Position numbers and translations under genes: made by a program
Notes under the pieces: generated by a model
Seen by the model: only the letters and a program-made list of their open reading frames with translations
Database searches by the model: none
What the model was told of the DNA's origin: nothing
In this document: positions 1 through 4,861 of the stretch, one piece after another
Layout: each line of letters starts with the position of its first letter
Position numbering within the stretch: the stretch's first letter is position 1
Assembly: GCF_014904065.1 (NCBI RefSeq)
Contig: NZ_JACXJG010000002.1
Span: 1,146-7,842 of the forward strand
Reading direction: 5' to 3'
DNA from: Gulosibacter sediminis
GTDB taxonomy: Bacteria > Actinomycetota > Actinomycetes > Actinomycetales > Microbacteriaceae
DNA length: 6,697 nt

Positions 1-259
1 CCGATGACGAAGCCGAGTTCGCGCGTACTCCGCTCGTCCCCATGGAGGTCCACATATCCCACGACGTCATCTCCCATTACAGCGGACAGCCGGACGAGCT
101 GGGGATCTGGTGCCGCGATGGATGCTACCCACCAGACAGTCAATTCCTCGACCGTCGCACGGCCGCTCCACCCGCATGAGCAAGAAACACCGGATCAGAT
201 CCCCAATCGGCGAACGTGTCGGCATCAGACACGTCCATCGGCCGCAGGCGCAGTTTCAT
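1..259 (-). pseudogene. GNAT acetyltransferase, frameshifted and cut by the window edge
   Basis: The minus-strand ATG at 259 opens MKLRLRPMDVSDADTF, followed by DWGSDPVFLAHAG, a typical opening of RimJ/RimL-like GNAT acetyltransferases that take acetyl from acetyl-CoA. In this frame the protein stops after 39 residues. One frame over, from about position 170, it reads WSGRATVEELTVWW, then a VVGYVDLHG strand and ERSTRELGFVI, the start of the acetyl-CoA-binding strand, up to the window edge. Joining the frames after H28-A-G restores the expected HAGW, so one base appears lost near 168-173 (minus-strand GCGGGTGG). It is either a real pseudogene or a sequencing error. The ATG overlaps the stop of the preceding small ORF (ATGA). 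Substrate unknown. The C-terminal half lies outside the window. Confidence 0.72.
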
Positions 260-384
260 GAATGACAGTCCGTGCGATGCATCATGTATCGGCTCTCCTC
301 GGATCGGAATGCCGCATCTGCCTGCGGATAGTTTGCCGCGACAAATGAACGCGCACGGTCCACGAATTCGTTCACTCGGATCAC
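256..384 (-). CDS. 42-residue ORF, possible nucleotidyltransferase N-terminal remnant
   Basis: The GTG start at 384 overlaps the upstream PIN-toxin stop (GTGA) and the TGA stop overlaps the ATG of the next gene (ATGA), so the ORF fills the gap exactly in a coupled chain. The first 26 residues, including NEFVDRARSFVAANYPQADA, resemble the helix before the catalytic GSxxRG...D-D core of small nucleotidyltransferases (typically RARxFVxxxYPxAxAAFLxGS). The sequence then changes at A25-F26 into RSEESRYMMHRTDC and ends, so no catalytic motif exists. I read it as a truncated remnant or a decayed gene front that still couples translation. The tail contains an AGGAG-like stretch before ATG-ATG, which may once have served the GNAT. 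It could also be chance coding in a spacer. Confidence 0.42.
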   Translation of the reverse strand: MIRVNEFVDRARSFVAANYPQADAAFRSEESRYMMHRTDCHS

Positions 385-785
385 CCGACCGCGCCAGGGG
401 AGATGACATCGAGCCCAGCCGTCTCGGCCGCTTCCCCAAGCCGACGGTCATAGGTCAAGACAGCATCAGCGTCAAGACGAATGGCAGCCTCCAGATGCAA
501 GGCATCAAGAGTACGCAGATACTGCATCGGCAGGAAGCCAGCGGATCGATACGTTGCGCGGTCGAGGGCCGCCAGCGACACACCCTCCAAGAGTGCGCTC
601 ACATTCGACTGGTCCCGGCCTTCCCGGACCGCCATGCGACGCAGTTCGGTCTCAAGAAGATCACTCGAGACAAGGCACGCATCCTCGCGATCAAGCCAGT
701 TCACTAACTCTTGAGTCTCGGGCTGAGCAACAAGCAGTGCGCCGAGCGCGGACGTATCGACATACACCAGCGGAGCGGTACTCAC
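381..785 (-). CDS. vapC: PIN-domain ribonuclease toxin (VapC family)
   Basis: This is a 134-residue PIN domain, the usual VapC length. VapC toxins are Mg2+-dependent RNases that cut tRNA or rRNA and are held inactive by their cognate antitoxin. The acidic residues expected in the active site are visible: D10 (YVDTSAL), E45 in the SDLLETELRR helix, D94 (LRTLDALHLEAA) and D113 (VLTYDRRL). The start is GTG at 785, overlapping the antitoxin stop by four bases (GTGA), so the pair should be translationally coupled. The 3' end overlaps the next small ORF in the same manner. It looks intact. VapC is a family call, and the RNA target cannot be inferred. Confidence 0.9.
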   Translation of the reverse strand: MSTAPLVYVDTSALGALLVAQPETQELVNWLDREDACLVSSDLLETELRRMAVREGRDQSNVSALLEGVSLAALDRATYRSAGFLPMQYLRTLDALHLEAAIRLDADAVLTYDRRLGEAAETAGLDVISPGAVG

Positions 786-1063
786 ACCCGGTCTCCCCGC
801 AGTTCGTCGAGGATTCGGTTCATCGGCCGGTCGCGGTCAGTCGGCTGAGGCTTCAGGTCGGACCAACCACCGACTCGCTTGGCCGGTCGCGAGATGGGTA
901 GCGCGGACGGCGGGGCATCGAGCGGAACGATGCGCCCGACGGGGATACCGCGATTGGTCAGCACGAACGAATGCCCCTCGCTCACCTCACGCAGCACGCG
1001 TCCAGATTCGTTGCGCAACTCGCGCTGCGAGAGGCTCTCACTGTGTGCTTCAGCCGTACCCAT
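782..1063 (-). CDS. PhdYefM-family antitoxin of the VapC pair
   Basis: This 93-residue protein has the PhdYefM fold signature near the N-terminus: SQRELRNESGRVLREV (about 12-27), then GHSFVLTNRGIPVGRIVPL (30-48). This part forms the dimeric DNA-binding domain. The C-terminal half (GGWSDLKPQ, then DRPMNRILDELRGDRV) is the charged, flexible type that wraps and neutralises the PIN toxin. PhdYefM proteins often pair with PIN toxins in actinobacteria. The start is ATG at 1063. No Shine-Dalgarno is obvious, but a -10-like TACGCT ends six bases upstream, which suggests a leaderless mRNA. A perfect palindrome directly upstream fits autoregulation by the toxin-antitoxin complex. Confidence 0.88.
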   Translation of the reverse strand: MGTAEAHSESLSQRELRNESGRVLREVSEGHSFVLTNRGIPVGRIVPLDAPPSALPISRPAKRVGGWSDLKPQPTDRDRPMNRILDELRGDRV

Positions 1064-1069
1064 GCACCA

Positions 1070-1088
1070 AGCGTAGCACCCGTGCTAC
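1070..1088 (-). promoter_or_regulatory. Likely autoregulatory operator and leaderless promoter of the antitoxin-toxin operon
   Basis: GTAGCAC (1073-1079), a 2-base spacer and GTGCTAC (1082-1088) form a perfect 7-bp inverted repeat just before the antitoxin gene. A minus-strand TACGCT (1075-1070) overlaps it as a candidate -10, six bases from the ATG. PhdYefM antitoxins bind such palindromes over their own promoter. No good -35 is seen. The palindrome also overlaps the stop codon of the adjacent repeat copy, so it might instead belong to that element. Confidence 0.55.
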
Positions 1089-1117
1089 ACGTTGAACCTG
1101 AATTCAACCGCGTTCCG
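1085..1117 (-). repeat. Directional intergenic repeat, copy 1 (encodes RNAVEFRFNV-stop)
   Basis: Read on the minus strand the codons give R-N-A-V-E-F-R-F-N-V then TAG. Four other copies in the window encode almost the same residues with different synonymous codons. The reading frame is the frame of the GNAT gene that ends 27 bases upstream, so the tail would be appended in frame (19 residues) if that TAG were read through. On the plus strand GTTGAA (1091-1096) pairs with TTCAAC (1103-1108). The alternative hairpin found in copies 2 and 3 is imperfect here. Confidence 0.8.
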
Positions 1118-1144
1118 GCACGGAGAATCATCTGCAGTCAGCGA

Positions 1145-1696
1145 CTACCAAGCCCGCCCGCGCAGGTCGACGTCTCCGTCAGGCCATGTCTCGAGCGGGG
1201 CGATTGGCAGGATGAGGATCGGCGGGCTGAGCTCGTCCACGACAGATTCGCCATCACGCCCGATCGACTTCTCGCGAGCAAGGATCCTCTTCCAACCACA
1301 TGACTCGTAGAACGGGACGACTTGCTCTCGACAGCCCAAGTAGCGGAACGCGAGGCGACCGCGATCGCGCATCGATTGCGCTGCCCAGCTCATGAGTTCG
1401 CGCCCGAGACGCATCCCTCTTGCGTCAGCGGAGATCAAGACACCGCCGACTCCCGCGATCGCGAGGGTCTCCGTACCGACAGCGATCTCGCGGTGCGCCC
1501 ATCCCACGTGGCCAATGACGCGGTCTTCGATCCGCGCCATGATGTGGACATCATGTGACGCGTAGCCGTATGGCTCTTGTGGATCCCACTCTCCGAACTC
1601 CTTGAGGTACTCGTTGTCGAAGAGCAGCCGAAGTTCACCCAGATCGGCCTCAGTGAGTTCCTGGTGGGCGAGGACCTCGATCGAATGACGCTTCAC
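1145..1696 (-). CDS. GNAT acetyltransferase resembling AAC(2')-I
   Basis: A GNAT-fold protein of 183 residues (from GTG 1696). The strand before the cofactor loop reads GVGGVLISADARG (83-94), with R93-G-M-R-L-G98 as the acetyl-CoA pyrophosphate loop. YLGCREQVVPFYESCGW (119-135) is the conserved C-terminal helix, and the end (ILILPIAPLET, DGDVDLRGRAW) resembles the C-terminus of AAC(2')-I aminoglycoside 2'-N-acetyltransferases, as does the length (about 180-195). A role in resistance is possible but unproven. The substrate could be another amine. GTG at 1696 overlaps the PIN-toxin stop as GTGA and has GGTGG upstream. An ATG at 1711 would add five residues. It is the third gene of a coupled antitoxin-toxin-GNAT operon. 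Confidence 0.8.
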   Translation of the reverse strand: MKRHSIEVLAHQELTEADLGELRLLFDNEYLKEFGEWDPQEPYGYASHDVHIMARIEDRVIGHVGWAHREIAVGTETLAIAGVGGVLISADARGMRLGRELMSWAAQSMRDRGRLAFRYLGCREQVVPFYESCGWKRILAREKSIGRDGESVVDELSPPILILPIAPLETWPDGDVDLRGRAW

Positions 1697-2118
1697 GCGT
1701 CCACCTTCCATGGGTCCACCAGTTCGACGCCGGTGTGCTGGAAGTCCTTCACATTGCGCGTAGCGCAGGTGGCCCCGTGCGCCAGGCAGATCGCGGCGAT
1801 CTGGGCGTCGGCTGTCCTGACCGGCGCGCCTGCTGCCTCACGCGACGCGAGCACCTCCGCGTATCGCTCCGCCGCGTCAGTATCGAAGGCGAGCACCGAC
1901 CGGCTCCCCCGATACGGCGCTACCGCTTCATCGATCCTCTGCGCCAGCTCGTCTTTGCGTTGGCCGTTCGGGAGCCTGCGCACACCGGCAAGCAACTCCG
2001 CGAGAGTGATGGAAGTGATCGCGACGTCGCCCGTCAAGGACACAAGCCACTCGACGACACGAGGCTCCGGAGAGGGCCGAAAGATCTCCGAGATGACGTT
2101 CGTGTCGAGGACGATCAT
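1693..2118 (-). CDS. PIN-domain toxin, FitB-like VapC
   Basis: A 141-residue PIN protein starting MIVLDTNVISEIF, the typical opening of FitB/VapC toxins. The expected metal-binding acids are all present: D5, E41 (TLAELLAGVRRLP), D104 (RTADAQIAAI) and D125 (RNVKDF). PIN toxins cleave RNA and are neutralised by the antitoxin encoded just upstream. ATG at 2118 overlaps the antitoxin stop (ATGA). The end overlaps the GNAT start (GTGA). The length and complete active site suggest a functional toxin. The target RNA is unknown. Confidence 0.92.
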   Translation of the reverse strand: MIVLDTNVISEIFRPSPEPRVVEWLVSLTGDVAITSITLAELLAGVRRLPNGQRKDELAQRIDEAVAPYRGSRSVLAFDTDAAERYAEVLASREAAGAPVRTADAQIAAICLAHGATCATRNVKDFQHTGVELVDPWKVDA

Positions 2119-2348
2119 TCGAAGTCCGCCGCCCTTGCAACATCATCGCGCGTCGGAATCGGCAACTCGTCAACCCCTTCGACATCCCGTGCCGCAGACA
2201 GAAGAGCCATGCCGATGTGCGGCCGTCGAGCGGCCTTCGTGAGGATGTCGCGGACCTCGGCCTCCATGGACCGCCCGTGCTCCTTCGCCTGCGATGCGAG
2301 CTGCTGCTTCACGTGGTCATCGAGACCGCGCACGATGATGGATGACAT
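2115..2348 (-). CDS. FitA-like ribbon-helix-helix antitoxin
   Basis: From ATG 2348 the protein has 77 residues. MSSIIVRGLDDHVKQQL, then AKEHGRSMEAEVRDIL, is the ribbon-helix-helix DNA-binding fold of FitA/VapB antitoxins (strand, then two helices). The remainder, ending PIPTRDDVARAADFE, is the toxin-binding tail. A consensus AAGGAGGT (2363-2356) lies seven bases before this ATG, so I prefer it over the in-frame GTG at 2357, which would overlap the ribosome binding site. The pair with the FitB-like PIN toxin is coupled by ATGA. The palindrome upstream suggests autorepression. Confidence 0.9.
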   Translation of the reverse strand: MSSIIVRGLDDHVKQQLASQAKEHGRSMEAEVRDILTKAARRPHIGMALLSAARDVEGVDELPIPTRDDVARAADFE

Positions 2349-2355
2349 CCGGGCC

Positions 2356-2383
2356 ACCTCCTTCTGCTATCAACCATGATAGC
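2356..2383 (-). promoter_or_regulatory. FitA operator, -10 box and strong ribosome binding site
   Basis: GCTATCA (2366-2372), a 4-base spacer and TGATAGC (2377-2383) form a perfect 7-bp inverted repeat. Its right arm contains a minus-strand TATCAT (2381-2376), a good -10 box, so bound antitoxin would block RNA polymerase. AAGGAGGT (2363-2356) follows as ribosome binding site. The -35 is not clear. Confidence 0.68.
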
Positions 2384-2424
2384 GCAGATGGCTGGATGCG
2401 GACAGCCCAGAACAAGCCAACGAA

Positions 2425-2453
2425 GCCCCGCTGATCACGAAGATCGACGGGGC
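2425..2453 (-). terminator. Hairpin downstream of repeat copy 2, possible terminator
   Basis: GCCCCG (2425-2430) pairs with CGGGGC (2448-2453), with an inner GATC/GATC pair inside the loop. On the minus strand the stem is followed by a moderately T-rich stretch (TTCGTTGGCTTGTT). It lies 24 bases beyond the stop codon of repeat copy 2 on the same strand, so it could end a transcript crossing the repeat. The U-tract is weak. Confidence 0.4.
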
Positions 2454-2476
2454 CCGCGGAGCAGGATCGGCTCACA

Positions 2477-2509
2477 TCACACGTTGAACCGGAACTCCAC
2501 CGAGTTCCG
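2477..2509 (-). repeat. Directional intergenic repeat, copy 2 (encodes RNSVEFRFNV-stop)
   Basis: The minus strand encodes R-N-S-V-E-F-R-F-N-V then TGA. An open frame extends upstream to ATG 2578, giving a possible 33-residue peptide starting MTGTGPCGHRKCGP; no good ribosome binding site is seen. As DNA this copy has the best hairpin: CCGGAACTC (2489-2497), loop CACC, GAGTTCCGG (2502-2510), a perfect 9-bp stem. The DUF4267-TetR operon starts about 100 bases away and points in the opposite direction. Confidence 0.82.
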
Positions 2510-2571
2510 GAACAGAGCAACCTCAGGATCGCCGGCCGGACCGCACTTACGATGTCCGCACGGACCTGTTC

Positions 2572-2605
2572 CTGTCATTGACAGAAAACCTATCATAGAT
2601 AGAAT
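2572..2605 (+). promoter_or_regulatory. Promoter of the DUF4267-TetR operon with two palindromic operators
   Basis: A perfect -35 TTGACA (2578-2583) and a -10 TAGAAT (2600-2605) are spaced by 16 bases. The -10 ends six bases before the ATG, so the mRNA is probably leaderless. Two palindromes cover the elements: CTGTCA-T-TGACAG (2572-2584) over the -35 and CTATC-ATA-GATAG (2590-2602) running into the -10. They are good candidates for binding by the TetR protein encoded in the same operon. Confidence 0.82.
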
Positions 2606-2611
2606 CGTGCC

Positions 2612-2989
2612 ATGATCATCACGGGCCTCACCATCACCGCTCTATCCGGTCTGGCCATTGCCGCCATCGGCCTGATGTACCTTCTCGCACCCAGGGCCGC
2701 AGCCACCTCCTTCGGACTCACGGATATCCCCGAGTCCAGCAGCACGCCCTGGCTGCGAATTAAAGGAGTGCGCGATGCAACCTGCGGAGTCGTCGCCGGG
2801 GTGCTCCTGCTGACCGCCCCCCTCGAGACAATCGGATGGGCTGTGCTCGCGTTCGCACTCATCCCGCTCGGAGACGCAGCAACGGTACTGGCCTCAGGAG
2901 GAAGTCGGCTGGCAGCGTGGTGCATCCACGCGCCGACCGCTCTGCTCATGATTGTCGGGGCCGCCCTCCTGATTGTGGGGTCCCGATGA
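2612..2989 (+). CDS. DUF4267-like small integral membrane protein
   Basis: A 125-residue hydrophobic protein with about four membrane segments (roughly 3-25, 56-69, 72-92 and 104-122). It carries marks that I associate with DUF4267: YLLAPRAAATSFG after the first segment, then IKGVRDATCGVVAG (50-63), IPLGDAATVLASGG and a conserved His in CIHAPTALL. The biochemical role of the family is not known. The start follows a leaderless promoter. The gene overlaps tetR by ATGA, and such pairs are usually a regulator with the membrane protein it controls, which would hint at a stress or efflux-related job. That is inference only. Confidence 0.82.
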   Translation: MIITGLTITALSGLAIAAIGLMYLLAPRAAATSFGLTDIPESSSTPWLRIKGVRDATCGVVAGVLLLTAPLETIGWAVLAFALIPLGDAATVLASGGSRLAAWCIHAPTALLMIVGAALLIVGSR

Positions 2990-3597
2990 ATAGCCGCAGC
3001 ACCGATACGACACCGCGCGAACGCCGGAAACTCGCCCGTCGCCAGCAGATAGTCGAGTTGGCTCGCCAGATAGCCGAAGCAGAAGGCTGGGAGGCGGTCA
3101 CGACTCGTCGTCTCGCGGACGGCATCGACTTCAGCCAACCGGTGCTCTACCAACATTTTTCCAGCCGCGAAGATGTGATCCGGACCGTCACCCTCCAAGG
3201 GTTCGCCGACCTCGAGCAACGCGTCCGCGCTCTCGACGCCGGAATCGGCGATCGCCGCGGCCTCGAAGCGGTATGCCACACCTATCTCGGCTTCGTGCGC
3301 GAGCATCCGCGCTTGTACGACGCCATGTTCACGAACCCCACGCCACTACCCTTTGCGGACACCCATACTCCACCTGAACTCACCGGCGCGTTCAACGCGC
3401 TCACGGAGCATGTGGCTCGCCAAGCGCCTCACATCGACGACGCGGTAGCCGCAGCCGAACTGCTGTGGGCCTGCTGTCACGGCCTGGCCACACTCCAGGC
3501 ATCTGCGCGCATTCCCGCAGATCGCATCGATGAACACATCGGCCACATCGACCGGATGATCACCCGCCGGGGCACGCAGGGCGAAGACCCAGCGTGA
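2986..3597 (+). CDS. TetR-family transcriptional regulator
   Basis: From ATG 2986 the protein has 203 residues. The N-terminus RQQIVELARQIAEAEGWEAV is helix 1 of the TetR DNA-binding domain. VTTRRLADGIDFSQPVLYQHF (about 38-58) is the helix-turn-helix, ending in the usual LYxHF, and SSREDVIRTV follows. The C-terminal half has YLGFVREHPRLYDAMF and LLWACCHGLATLQ, which match the WHG-type ligand-binding domain of TetR proteins. I chose the ATG that overlaps the DUF4267 stop (ATGA) over earlier in-frame starts inside that gene. It probably represses its own operon through the palindromes at 2572-2602. The ligand is unknown. Confidence 0.93.
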   Translation: MNSRSTDTTPRERRKLARRQQIVELARQIAEAEGWEAVTTRRLADGIDFSQPVLYQHFSSREDVIRTVTLQGFADLEQRVRALDAGIGDRRGLEAVCHTYLGFVREHPRLYDAMFTNPTPLPFADTHTPPELTGAFNALTEHVARQAPHIDDAVAAAELLWACCHGLATLQASARIPADRIDEHIGHIDRMITRRGTQGEDPA

Positions 3598-3606
3598 ACC
3601 CAGGCC

Positions 3607-3629
3607 GGCTGGGCCTGCCCCTCCCAGCC
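3607..3629 (+). terminator. GC-rich hairpin after tetR
   Basis: GGCTGGG (3607-3613) and CCCAGCC (3623-3629) form a 7-bp stem with a 9-base loop, ten bases after the tetR stop. There is no T-run, as is common for actinobacterial hairpin terminators. It may also act on minus-strand transcripts coming across repeat copy 3. Confidence 0.42.
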
Positions 3630-3651
3630 AGCACGTCTGGGTCAGAATCGA

Positions 3652-3684
3652 CTAGACGTTAAACCTGAACTCGACCGAGTTCCG
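3652..3684 (-). repeat. Directional intergenic repeat, copy 3 (encodes RNSVEFRFNV-stop)
   Basis: The minus strand encodes R-N-S-V-E-F-R-F-N-V then TAG, with codons GTC, TTT and AGG where copy 2 has GTG, TTC and CGG. The frame is open up to ATG 3768, giving a possible 38-residue peptide whose start overlaps the divergent AraC-type gene. DNA hairpin: CCTGAACTC (3664-3672), loop GACC, GAGTTCCGG (3677-3685), one mismatch. A second inverted repeat, ACGTCT (3633-3638) with AGACGT (3654-3659), overlaps the stop codon. Confidence 0.82.
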
Positions 3685-3737
3685 GTGAAAAGAACCATTA
3701 CGACGATCGCGAACGGACCTCGCCTGTCCTCGCGTGG

Positions 3738-3743
3738 GACAAT
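3738..3743 (+). promoter_or_regulatory. Candidate -10 box of a leaderless AraC-type gene
   Basis: GACAAT ends six bases before the GTG start at 3750, the same spacing seen for the DUF4267 and PhdYefM genes. No clear -35 and no Shine-Dalgarno are visible. Confidence 0.35.
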
Positions 3744-3749
3744 CGGACG

Positions 3750-4379
3750 GTGCTGCCGCCCTTTTCATCGTTACCGCTGATAGAGCAGTGGGCCGCAGAC
3801 GGCCCGGCGACATCAGGGATCATCCTGCCGGATGGGTGCATGGATCTCGTTACCGACGGGGAGACCATCGTCGTGGCAGGTGCCGACACCCGTGCACGAC
3901 ACTTCGCCGGCGCTGACAATGGATGTCCGATGTGGGGCGTTCGGTTCCATCCCGGATTGCTACCCGGGCTGTTGGACATCCCAGCCAATTTGGTGACCGA
4001 TCAAGTTGTGCCGCTGGAAGACCTGACGCGTACGCGGGTCAGCCCAAAGGACCTCCACGACATCAAACACCTGATGACAGTGTTTCCCGCAGGCGCGGTG
4101 GAGCCAACCTCGATCAAGATTGCCGATCAACTATGGCGAGGAATCTCGATCGAGCAGGTGGCACAATCGGCAAGCTGGTCACCGCGCCAGCTTCGTCGGC
4201 TGTCCATGCGCTGGTTCGGATATGGCCCCAAGCACCTGCAGCGAGTACTACGAGTGCGGAGAGCTGAACAGCTTCTCGGCAACGGGCTGAGGAAATCCGA
4301 TGTCGCAGCTTGGTGCGGCTATGCGGACAGTTCACATTTGTGGAGGGACCGACGAGACCTCAACACCCCGGCCAGGTGA
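3750..4379 (+). CDS. AraC-type regulator with DUF6597-like N-terminus
   Basis: A 209-residue protein. Residues 22-75 (SGIILPDGCMDLVTDGETIV, VAGADT, WGVRFHPGLLPGLL) match the DUF6597-like sensor domain found in front of some AraC helix-turn-helix regions, with VPLEDL near 88-93. Residues 132-196 are the AraC DNA-binding domain: ISIEQVAQSASWSPRQLRRL, then GYGPKHLQRVLRVRRAEQLL, then DVAAWCGYADSSHL. The protein ends soon after (LWRDRRDLNTPAR), several residues short of the usual end (about 240-270 in total), although both helix-turn-helix units are present. The GTG start is the only plausible one. Its TGA abuts the stop of the convergent VOC gene, and such regulators often neighbour VOC genes. 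Confidence 0.82.
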   Translation: MLPPFSSLPLIEQWAADGPATSGIILPDGCMDLVTDGETIVVAGADTRARHFAGADNGCPMWGVRFHPGLLPGLLDIPANLVTDQVVPLEDLTRTRVSPKDLHDIKHLMTVFPAGAVEPTSIKIADQLWRGISIEQVAQSASWSPRQLRRLSMRWFGYGPKHLQRVLRVRRAEQLLGNGLRKSDVAAWCGYADSSHLWRDRRDLNTPAR

Positions 4380-4763
4380 TCAGAGCGCGCAGAACAGATC
4401 AACCGGGTTGCCGTCGGGATCGGCAACGGTCGCGTATCGCTGCCCCCAGAAGGCGTCCCATGGCACCTGGACCGATACGTGCCCTGCTTTGACGAGTGAC
4501 TCGAAGGTTCTGTCGACCGCCTCGGGAGACTCGCACTCAAATGCCAGTGCCATCGCGTGCCCGCCCGTCGGCCTCACCCACTCCGGATGCAGTTTGCACA
4601 TCAAGGATTCGGTGTCGAGCATGACGCGAACACCGTCGCCAGCGAAGTCGGAGTGATCGTCATCCGGCCCTCCCCCTGACAACGTCAGACCGAGGTCAGA
4701 GTAGAAGCCGATGGACGCGGCCATGTTCGAGACAACGATTGAAACAACACTGAGAGAAGCCAT
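4380..4763 (-). CDS. VOC-family (glyoxalase/bleomycin-resistance fold) protein
   Basis: From ATG 4763 the protein has 127 residues, the normal size for a single-chain VOC protein made of two beta-alpha-beta-beta-beta units. The first unit is ASLSVVSIVVSNMAASIGFY with a YSDLGLTL loop. The second ends WDAFWGQRYATVADPDGNPV then DLFCAL, the classical VOC end. VOC proteins include metal-dependent lyases, dioxygenases and drug-binding proteins; the substrate here is unknown. An in-frame start at 4841 would add 26 residues (MRLGELERTW...) with no family resemblance, so I reject it. A TACCCT seven bases before the ATG could be a -10 for a leaderless mRNA. The stop abuts the AraC-type gene stop (TGATCA). 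Confidence 0.87.
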   Translation of the reverse strand: MASLSVVSIVVSNMAASIGFYSDLGLTLSGGGPDDDHSDFAGDGVRVMLDTESLMCKLHPEWVRPTGGHAMALAFECESPEAVDRTFESLVKAGHVSVQVPWDAFWGQRYATVADPDGNPVDLFCAL

Positions 4764-4861
4764 ACCCCCGAGGGTAGAAGTACACAACTCCAGTAAGCAT
4801 GAACAAAACGGCCATGTTCTCTCAAGCTCCCCCAGCCGCAACGATCTGGCCGAAGCGAGCT

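Noticed and set aside
260..380. Sixth repeat copy between the PIN toxin and the left GNAT (and another in 4764-4861)
   Set aside because: I read both gaps in all minus frames; ACGAATTCGT near 361-370 is only a short palindrome, and no VEFRF tail or matching flank is present.
1577..2379. Plus-strand ORFs opposite the FitAB-type pair
   Set aside because: They are antisense to a complete PIN toxin with all catalytic acids and have no recognisable domain.
2593..3306. Long minus-strand ORF (237 codons) opposite DUF4267 and TetR
   Set aside because: Both plus-strand genes are clear family members with a strong promoter and ATGA coupling; the antisense frame has no recognisable motif.
4764..4841. 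Upstream extension of the VOC gene to 4841
   Set aside because: The extra 26 residues do not look like VOC sequence, and the ATG at 4763 gives the normal domain start.
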